Shown here: piece by piece, positions 56,377-64,000 of the stretch | How positions within the stretch are numbered: position 1 is the stretch's first letter | Layout of the letters: every line of letters begins with the position of its first letter | The notes under the pieces: generated by a model | Told to the model about the DNA's origin: nothing | The model's input: only the letters and a program-made list of their open reading frames with translations | Databases searched by the model: none | NCBI GenBank assembly: GCA_036435485.1 | Contig: CM071594.1 | Span: 196,258,216-196,322,215 of the forward strand | Reading direction: 5' to 3' | DNA from: Saposhnikovia divaricata | Lineage: Eukaryota > Streptophyta > Magnoliopsida > Apiales > Apiaceae | DNA length: 64,000 bases | Position numbers and translations under genes: made by a program

Positions 56377-57976
56377 TGTTGGAATTCGGGCATAATAACG
56401 CAACGGAAATAACGTAAATAACAATTAAAAACGAATTCCAAGTCCCGGATCCATGTATAAAATGATGATCATGGTATGAAAATTCTTGGGATCAAGATTT
56501 TTACCTCTTTAAGCTTTCCAATGGATGTCAAATGGAGATCCTAGCTTGTTGATCTTGAGAGTTAAAATTATAACTCCTCCACCGGAATCCACGCTTGAAT
56601 GCTTGCTTGAATCGTCGAACGATTTTCGCCACGGGACGAGGTACTAGCCAAAATAAATAATCGATGATGTGTTCTTGACTCAACTTAATTTCTCTCTTGT
56701 GAATATGAACTGAAATTTTCAGTTGTGGTGTGTTACCAAAGCTTGCCAACACTTGACTTATAAAGAGAAATAAAAGGAAAGTGGAGCCTTAAACAATTAG
56801 GCCACTTTTATTTAAATAAATCTTATTTATTCAAATAAATTAATTAAGTCATACTTAATTAATCAATGAGTCAAGAAAATACACCTTCAAATTTTATCTT
56901 TAACTAATCAAGTCTCACTTAATTAATTTTATAAAATTCGAATTATTATTTATTATTAATTTAATTCATAATTTAAATTATTATTAATTTAAATTTATGA
57001 AAAAAAAATTAATTTCCCTTTTAAACATTCTTTGTGTGTGACCCTGTAGGTTATTATTTAATTGGCAATAATTTTATTCTCTAATAAAATTACAAACAAT
57101 GAGCGGCGTCTAGTAACACGTCATTGCTACCCAATTAAACAATAATTAAATCAACGATTCAATCAACCTTTTACGACTAATGTTTTATGTAATATAATCC
57201 CTTTAAATCATGATATTATAGATTAAACTCGAGGCATGTAATGTGTCATCCTCTTCATAATTTAATCTTCAATTTTCTTGATCGATGAGTAGACTATTTA
57301 ATCAAATCAACATTTGAGCATGGCCATGCATTTCATAGTCTCACTCAAACAAGAGGCCGATAATATCACTCCTTTATCAGGAGATTTAAATCCCATCTAG
57401 ATCGTTCATATTTCTCACATGATTCATAATATATCCGATATTCACCTTTATCATTATCCGGTTAAAGATAACTTTTGACGAATTCAAAATATATTAATTC
57501 TCATGTAGAATTATAACGACTTCAGGTCTAAGGATCATTACACCATTATCACTGTGAGAATACATATGACACATTTATTATTATTATTTACCATGATGTA
57601 TCTCACGGTGGGTCTGTCCAGTACCCTGTACTCGTACAGTTACCTATGCATTGCTTTTAGTATCTGCATACTTATGACCAATGAGATGTGGTCATCTTGT
57701 CAATAAACATACTAGCCTTAATGTATTATTATTGTCCTAAGTAATAATAATACTCGGCTAGGGACATTTAAGAATATGATACAATCATTATATAATCTCA
57801 TGTTCAAGTCACATACTTGCAACTACATAATTTGTATCAAGATTCCAAGGACATTTATTATACTTTATTTATTTCGCAGTAAATAAAGCCAATAATAAAT
57901 ATATATATCAAATATATAAAATCACTCAAACACAAATACAATTGATTGTATTGACTCTAGGGCACCAATACTAACA
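56377..57976 (-). repeat. 5' LTR of Copia copy 2
   Basis: 1600 bp, essentially identical to 48824-50422, followed by the duplicated GAAAA. Confidence 0.95.
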
Positions 57977-57981
57977 GAAAA

Positions 57982-60036
57982 TTCATGTGCTCTCTGTTAT
58001 GCAGTTTAGTTGAGAGATCGAGTCAGAGACTCAAAATTTAATTTTAATATTTTATTTCAACTTTGGTTTTTTTATCCATTTCACGGGTTACAGGCTTCAG
58101 TAAAATAATTCATGTATTGATGCGTATGCTATGCCAACTTGACTTGTTTTAGATTAATATTATGTACTATCTGATAATTCTTCTCTTGAGTCAAGTATCT
58201 ATAGCGAAAGAGTCTTTTTAATCTGGTAAATCTGTGGTTTTATGTTCAATTATTATTATATAATAATTTTAATATATTTAAATTTCAATAAATTTTGATA
58301 AATTCCTAATTTTTGACTTAGTTTTTGTTATTTATCAAAATTAGGAATATAGTTTCAGTATAATATTGGAATCCAAACAATTATTTATTGAAGAAAATTC
58401 TTCATTTATGGAATAATTGTTGATCAAAATTCTACTATAAGCTGTAAATAATTTGGTAAAGTAAACCAATGTATGTACGGATTAGTTATCTTGCTACTAT
58501 ATGTTTTCACTTGAACCATGTTTCATATTATAGAACTTATTTAACCATTTTTGTCTTGCATACTTACTTCTTCTCCAACTTGAACTTTACCGGAAAGAGT
58601 CATTAATTTCGAACTCACTTCATTTACTCAACTCCGGGTAACGTAACATTTATGGAGAGAGTACCTAAAGTACAAGTTTGTCAAAAAAAAAAAAAAGATT
58701 AAAAACCAGAGTACAAGAACGTATAGACCAAACATGACAGTGATAGTTAAAATACATGTAATTTCCATCAAAATAATGGCTTAATAATTCTTTGTTTGTT
58801 TGCAGTCTGTCCCATCCCCAAGGCTCAACCTCTAATTTAATTGACAGAAAAATAACTAGTAGGTCCTCTGATGTTCTGTTTAGATTAGAGCAGTAGAGCT
58901 ACAATGTGAACCTATCTCCCAACTTATAGAAGTTTCAACAGCTTTTATCTAATGTTTCAAATCTTGGTTTCCTCATCAAGCTTAACAGATAATAATAATG
59001 CATGGAAATGTCTATCTGTGATGCAAGAACTAAGGTATCCTTTGCAAACTGATGTTTTACATGGTCGGTTGGTATGTTCTTGTCAATATCTCTTATTACT
59101 ATTAATTTAAATTAGTTGAGAGGTAACACTGATAAGAGGGATGCTTTGGGGGCTTTTATTTGTTTGTATAACAAATTCGTAATTGTCAGGTGATGATGTT
59201 GTTTCATAAGAATTTAACATACGAATATATTGATGTAATTTAGAACTGAGGGTAACAAACATGCTAGAGACAGAACAACCGAACAAGATAGATCGTGAAG
59301 GTATACATGTCAGCACAATGCAGATAGCGGTTAGGAGTATGGGGTGTTTCAGGAACTTTTTCAGAATAAGTCAACTTATTTTAAGATAAAGTTAGAGATT
59401 CCTAATTTTCCAACTTATTTTTGCAACTTATTTGAATCTCAAACATATATTAAATACTTGTATAAAAAAATCAATTCAAAATATAAAATTTTTACCCGAA
59501 AATAAGTTCATAAATCCGTAAAATAAGGTGAGGCAAACAGGCTCTATATCAATTGTGAAAAAAGTTATAGGAATAATAATTATGGATACAAATAACAACT
59601 AGCATAATAATAATTGTGGGGTTAGGAGTATAATAGTTGTGTAGAAGTTATAGAAATAATAGTTATGAATACAAATAACAATTTATAGAAATAATAATTG
59701 TGAATACAAATAACAACTACCATAATAATAAGTAATAACTGTGAATTCATATAACAGTTGGGAGCAAAGGAGTATAAATAACTGTTAGAAGTATTATTAT
59801 GAAACAATAATAATCGTGAATACAAATAATAATTAGGAATTTATATCTATAAAAATATATAATAAGCAAATTAGAGAATAATTGTTAGTTTGGTTGTTTG
59901 GTTCAACCAATTGTTAAATAGATGATAATCGTTTGATCTAATAATAAGGAATATTCTATATTTAAATCCCTCTTCTAAAGATCCAAGATTCGAATCCCGT
60001 CAACAACAAATTTACATTAAGATTTTATATTATTAG
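57982..60036. other. Intergenic DNA, no gene supported
   Basis: Continues the DNA interrupted by Copia copy 2. About 59570-59830 is a cryptic repeat of AATAATAATTGTGAATACAAATAACA phrases, broken into variants. About 59350-59545 (CAACTTATTTT / AAAATAAGTT words) looks like a decayed MITE. No coding region is supported. Confidence 0.5.
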
Positions 60037-61524
60037 TGATAAGTGGATTTTATATCCACTTGGATCGCTTAATTTCGGCTTAAATTGATTGTCTTGGACT
60101 CAAGTTGTTGTAGTTTTGATGTGTTTTGCTTAGTTGTGCAGAATTACGAGAATGTTGACTAAGGTGGATGCTTCTATAATTTTTGGGGAATTAATCGATT
60201 AAAATTCGGATTTTTGAGAAGGGTTGCGCAGTTTACACTGTTTTGGCCATATCTTGAGTTCTAGAAGTCCGTTTGAGGCCCGTAAGCAGTCCACGCGAAG
60301 ATAATGAGATTTTCTATCATTCTAAGGTAGTCCAGAGGTCCAATTACGTTGGGAACGTTCCAGAAAATCTGAAGAAAAGTCAGCCACGAATTTTCCTTAA
60401 AAACAGAATCAATTTAGGAAACGTATCTTGCAGAAATTCTATTATAATTCTGTTTTTGTATTTTCTTGCTGGGGAAGACTTTTAGAGCCTATTTAAACAC
60501 ATCATACCATTGTAATAGAGATAGACATATTATTAGTTATTATTTTTGTAACATAGCTTAGATCTGCAAGGGAGAAAAGTGGAGAAGGATTCAACGCTCG
60601 TGACAAGCAACGGATCTAGATCTACTTCATCTTTTGTGTTATTCTGGATTCTAGATTTGTTTTCTTAACTCTTTGTTTATTAATATAATTACTTCTTTTA
60701 TTCATATCTTGTTTTATATCATGTTTTCATCAAAACCCGTGACGATGAACGGTTCAATTATGAGCTAATCATTGTCATGGGATTCTAACGGAGTTATCTA
60801 TGTAGCTTAGTAGTTTATATGCTTTAAAGATTTATGTGTGGTGAATTCTTGATATCCTCGTATGGTTGTGTTTCATGTATTTAGATGCGTCGCGAACATC
60901 TAATTTGTTAATCTCTTGCTAAACGAGAGTGGATCTTGAGATTTAGAACTTGCCATGCTAGCATAGGATAGGTTGATGTTTTAACATCATGATTTGTGGT
61001 GTAAATAGAGATATTATGCTACCCTATGTGATCTATGTGGATAACTTGTGCTTAAACCTTTATGTTTTCAAATTCTATAGAGATATAGGGTCTAAACATA
61101 TTTGGTGTCTACCCATCTTCTATCTCTTTTGTGGATGCATGCGTAATTTGGTATTAGTATACCGAGAGGTAGCTTTTACTTGTTTCGTGTTATCCGATCA
61201 GATATCAAAACCATTACATGTATTGATTAAAGGCTGCGACTCTAAGTGAAGTAGATAATGAAGTTAGAATTCCATGTTTATTCCCATATAAGTAATTTGA
61301 TTTTAGATCTCATTAGCTAGTTAATTCTTAAATTGCATATTAGTTAAATTTAGTTAATTAAAATCTCAATTACTTACTTGCCTTAGCAGTGAACTAAGAT
61401 CATACATTGTTGAATAGGTGCATTTACTGAAAAGAACCATAACCTGATCCATGTGGGAACGAATTTGGACTTAACCTTATATATTACTTGTGACCACGTA
61501 TACTTGCGTGATATTGTGTAAACA
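60037..61524 (+). repeat. 5' LTR of the Athila-like element
   Basis: Begins TGATAAGTGGATTTTATATC and ends GTGTAAACA, about 1488 bp. A TATA-like CTATTTAAACAC at about 60488 suggests transcript start near 60520. Ends are inferred without the second LTR. Confidence 0.75.
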
Positions 61525-61530
61525 AGTTTT

Positions 61531-61548
61531 TGGCGCCGCTGCCGGGGA
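61531..61548 (+). other. Primer binding site (tRNA-Asp type)
   Basis: TGGCGCCGCTGCCGGGGA, six bases after the LTR, differs by one base from TGGCGCCGTTGCCGGGGA used by Athila-type elements. Confidence 0.8.
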
Positions 61549-61729
61549 TCATCGGTGTTTAATTTAGTTTATGTGCTTGTCATCAGTGGTCGTTAGCGTT
61601 CACTGACTCGGATTTCTTATTTAGTTTGTTTGTTTCGTGGTGTTTTCAGGTACTTGAACGTGTATGTGAACACGTTTGCAGGCTCGTAAGGAAAAACTGG
61701 CAGAAGAGGAACTTGAAACTACTGTAGAG

Positions 61730-63280
61730 ATGGCAGATTTACCAGCAGCAGTCAAGGCTTTGAAGGACTATTCGCAGCCAAAGATCAATGACATACAATC
61801 TAGTATTGTCAGGCCAGCTATTGCAGCAAACAACTTTGAGATCAAGCCGAGCATAATTCAGATGGTGCAGAATTCGGTTCAGTTTGGGGGTGCTTCTACG
61901 GAGGATCCTAACATGCATATTCGGGACTTTATCGAGATTTGTGACACTTTCAAATTTAATGGTGTGTCGGAGGATGCTATCAAGTTGAGACTTTTCCCAT
62001 TTTCTTTGAGGGATAAGGCTAAGGGCTGGTTACACTTTCTACCAGCTGGTTCCATTACTACATGGGATGATCTTGCTCAGAAGTTTCTTACTAAATTCTT
62101 CCCTATGGCGAAAACTGCAACAATACGGAACCAGTTAACTCAATTTCAGCAGCAATCCGGCGAGTCTTTGTGTGAGGCTTGGGAACGTTATAAGGAGATG
62201 CTTCGTAGGTGTCCACATCATGGCATGCCTGATTGGATGGTTATCAATGGTTTCTACAATGGGTTGGGAGCACAGTCTAGGCCTTTGCTAGATGCAGCAT
62301 CAGGTGGAGCTCTGTGGGCGAAGAGCTATGAGGAATCTTATGATCTTATTGAGATGATGGCTGCTAATGAATATCAGAATCCAACACAGAGGCTTTCTCA
62401 AGGTAAGGTAGCAGGTGTTCTTGAAGTTGACATAGCTTCAGCTATTGCAGCTCAGTTGAAGGCTCTTACGATGAAGGTGGATTCTCTTGCTAATTATGGG
62501 ATTCAGCAGGTTGCTAGTATTTGTGAGCTATGTGCGGGCGCACATGAGACAAGTCAGTGTGCTATCTCTTCTGAATCAGCACAGTTCGTTAGTAATTTCC
62601 AGAGACCTGCTGCACCAGTTCCAGCCACTTATCATCCGAACAACAGGAATCATCCTAACTTCAGCTGGAGCAACAACCAAAGTGCTCAACAACCTCAGCA
62701 GCCCTATCAGCAGTTTCAAAGTCAGGAAGCTAGGCCATTCAATCAAGGCTATCAACAGCAGTATGCTCCAAGGGCACCATATCAACCTCCTGGATTTCAG
62801 CAGCAACAACCCCAGGCTCATGCGGGGCAATCATCTAATGAAAAATCAGAAATGGATGATATGAGGATGATGTTGAAGAACCTTCAAGCTTCTCAAAAGA
62901 TCTTGGAAAACCAGATGGGACAGATTACAAGTGCTTTGTTGAACATGCAACAGGGGACTCTTCCTAGTGATACGGAAACAAATCCAGGCAGAAGGGGGAA
63001 CAAAGAACAGGTTAATGCAGTGACTTTGAGATCGGGAAAGGTTAAAGCAGGCCCTCAATCAGCAGCTGAAGAAGATGGAGATATTCAGAATCAGCAGGTT
63101 GAAAAATCTGCAGTGCCAGAAATTGAGAAATCTGATTTAGTGGCTGATCAGCTTGATGGTGAGAAGAGCAAGAAACCTGTTGAAAAGTCTACTCCGGAGC
63201 AATCTTCAAAGAATAATCAAATCTATCCTCCTCCTCTGTTTCCTCGACGCGTGCAGAAAAGTCAAGAAATTCAGTTTTAG
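61730..63280 (+). CDS. Athila-like Gag protein
   Basis: 516 residues from the first ATG (the frame opens at 61670, so a slightly longer N-terminus is possible). A retrotransposon gag domain (PF03732 type) is seen: DPNMHIRDFIEICDTFKFNG, FPFSLRDKAKGWLHFLPAGS, WDDLAQKFLTKFFP. A cysteine cluster CELCAGAHETSQC, a Gln/Pro-rich linker and a Lys/Glu-rich tail follow. It forms the virus-like particle core in such elements. It ends at TAG 63278-63280, after which the same frame remains open into protease. Confidence 0.92.
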   Translation: MADLPAAVKALKDYSQPKINDIQSSIVRPAIAANNFEIKPSIIQMVQNSVQFGGASTEDPNMHIRDFIEICDTFKFNGVSEDAIKLRLFPFSLRDKAKGWLHFLPAGSITTWDDLAQKFLTKFFPMAKTATIRNQLTQFQQQSGESLCEAWERYKEMLRRCPHHGMPDWMVINGFYNGLGAQSRPLLDAASGGALWAKSYEESYDLIEMMAANEYQNPTQRLSQGKVAGVLEVDIASAIAAQLKALTMKVDSLANYGIQQVASICELCAGAHETSQCAISSESAQFVSNFQRPAAPVPATYHPNNRNHPNFSWSNNQSAQQPQQPYQQFQSQEARPFNQGYQQQYAPRAPYQPPGFQQQQPQAHAGQSSNEKSEMDDMRMMLKNLQASQKILENQMGQITSALLNMQQGTLPSDTETNPGRRGNKEQVNAVTLRSGKVKAGPQSAAEEDGDIQNQQVEKSAVPEIEKSDLVADQLDGEKSKKPVEKSTPEQSSKNNQIYPPPLFPRRVQKSQEIQF

Positions 63281-64000
63281 AAGTTTATGGATGTCTTCAA
63301 GAAATTGTCCATTAACATTCCTTTTGTTGAAGCATTGGAGCAGATGCCGAGGTATGCAAAGTTCATGAAGGATATTTTGTCACGAAAGAGAAGGTTGGAA
63401 GAATTTGAAACAGTGGCATTAACGGAGGAGTGTAGTGCAGTTCTGCAGCAGAAGTTGCCACCCAAACTTAAAGATCCGGGAAGTTTCACCATCCCTTGCA
63501 CTATTGGCAACCTTTCTTTTAGCAAGTGCTTGTGTGACTTGGGAGCTAGCATCAATCTCATGCCTTTATCTGTGTTCAAGCAACTTGGGCTGCCGGAGCC
63601 AAAGCCAACCAATATCTCTTTGCAGTTGGCTGATCGATCTATCACATATCCAAGGGGCATAGTGGAGGACGTTTTGGTGAAAGTTGATAAGCTTATCTTC
63701 CCAGCTGATTTTGTTATCTTGGATTTTGAAGAAGACAAGAAGATTCCCATAATCTTGGGAAGGCCTTTTCTAGCTACAGGCCATACTTTGATTGATGTGC
63801 AAAAAGGAGAGCTTACAATGAGGGTGCAAGATCAGAATGTCACCTTTAATGTTTTCAAGGCCATGAAATTTCCGACAGAGGATGAAGAGTGTTTCAGTGT
63901 GGAAATGGTTGATACGGGTCAGAGAAAGAAGTTATTAAGCGAAAATTCGGACACACTCGCGCGAAAGCATCACATCAGTGATTTCATTGACAGTTCTTCG
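63281..64000 (+). CDS. Athila-like protease region, continues past window
   Basis: In the same frame as gag, directly after TAG, 240 sense codons run to the window end without a stop. They read KFMDVFKKLSINIPFVEALE, then the protease core CDLGASINLMP with D-x-G-A, then IILGRPFLATG. This is the aspartic protease that precedes reverse transcriptase in Gypsy elements. No ATG is needed if gag and pro-pol are one polyprotein; the TAG is therefore a mutation or a read-through stop. Confidence 0.85.

Larger units (their letters stand above)
48824..57976 (-). mobile_element. Ty1/copia LTR retrotransposon, copy 2 (young)
   Basis: 9153 bp on the minus strand. LTRs at 48824-50422 (3' LTR) and 56377-57976 (5' LTR) are 1599 and 1600 bp; the only difference I noticed is one A in a poly-A run near 49445/57000. 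A perfect 5-bp duplication GAAAA lies at 48819-48823 and 57977-57981. A tRNA-iMet primer site (TGGTATCAGAGC, minus strand of 56375-56364) and polypurine tract AAGTGGGAGAT (minus strand of 50433-50423) are in place. The ORF is intact. A full, recent and possibly still mobile element. Confidence 0.97.
60037..64000 (+). mobile_element. Athila-like Ty3/gypsy element, 5' part
   Basis: An LTR (60037-61524) is followed by a primer site and a gag-pro frame that reaches the window end. Gag sequence and primer site fit the Athila/Tat branch. The 3' half and second LTR lie outside the window, so age and target duplication cannot be judged; the five bases before the LTR are ATTAG. Confidence 0.9.

Overview
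This is nuclear DNA of a flowering plant, most likely a eudicot. The evidence is the spliced R2R3-MYB and STE20-type kinase genes with plant intron structure, and a dense, nested load of plant transposon families (Copia, Athila-type Gypsy, CACTA, MULE, hAT, Helitron, PIF-like MITEs, SINEs). The sequence is AT-rich with many long (TA)n tracts. Only two ordinary host genes are visible: an R2R3-MYB (20660-22824, +) and a 20-exon STE20/OSR1-like protein kinase (46570 down to 37635, -). Nearly everything else is mobile DNA in various states of decay.

Layout. 1-6.6 kb: AT-rich DNA with a Helitron-like element carrying about three 600-bp tandem units, a 403-bp Tourist-like MITE and (TA)n tracts. 6.7-17.9 kb: a four-level nest. 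An 11.2-kb Mutator-like element (MULE) with a FAR1-type transposase sits in a (TA)n tract. A CACTA element (TSD TAC) has inserted into it. A hAT element (TSD GCTAACAC) has inserted into the CACTA, and the hAT carries a 4 x 176-bp tandem array and a tRNA-like segment. 17.9-18.5 kb: a foldback MITE also sits between (TA)n tracts, and its ends resemble the MULE ends. 20.6-22.8 kb: the MYB gene. 22.8-26.2 kb: intergenic DNA with MITEs, a SINE relic and a CA-rich low-complexity island. 26.5-30.5 kb: a cluster of minus-strand Helitrons. 31.2-36.9 kb: an intact-ORF Copia element whose 3' LTR contains a SINE. 37.6-48.4 kb: the kinase gene, with a gag-only Copia derivative (TR-GAG-like) in its last intron and MITEs in other introns and the promoter. 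48.8-58.0 kb: a second, apparently very young Copia element (minus strand, near-identical 1.6-kb LTRs, TSD GAAAA). 60.0-64.0 kb: the 5' part of an Athila-like Gypsy element that runs off the window.

The MYB C-terminus matches the subgroup-19 (MYB21/24/57, MYB305-like) motif, so a floral or jasmonate-linked regulator is the best guess. The kinase has all key catalytic motifs; exon phases close exactly over 20 exons to give 694 residues. The most interesting structure is the MULE. Its TIRs, its arrays of a short GCAATG palindrome and the neighbouring TA-flanked MITE with similar ends suggest a MULE/MITE family that targets TA microsatellites. Its transposase carries an in-frame stop before a zinc-knuckle tail and an apparently lost SWIM cysteine. 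All calls were made by eye; no database search or alignment program was run.
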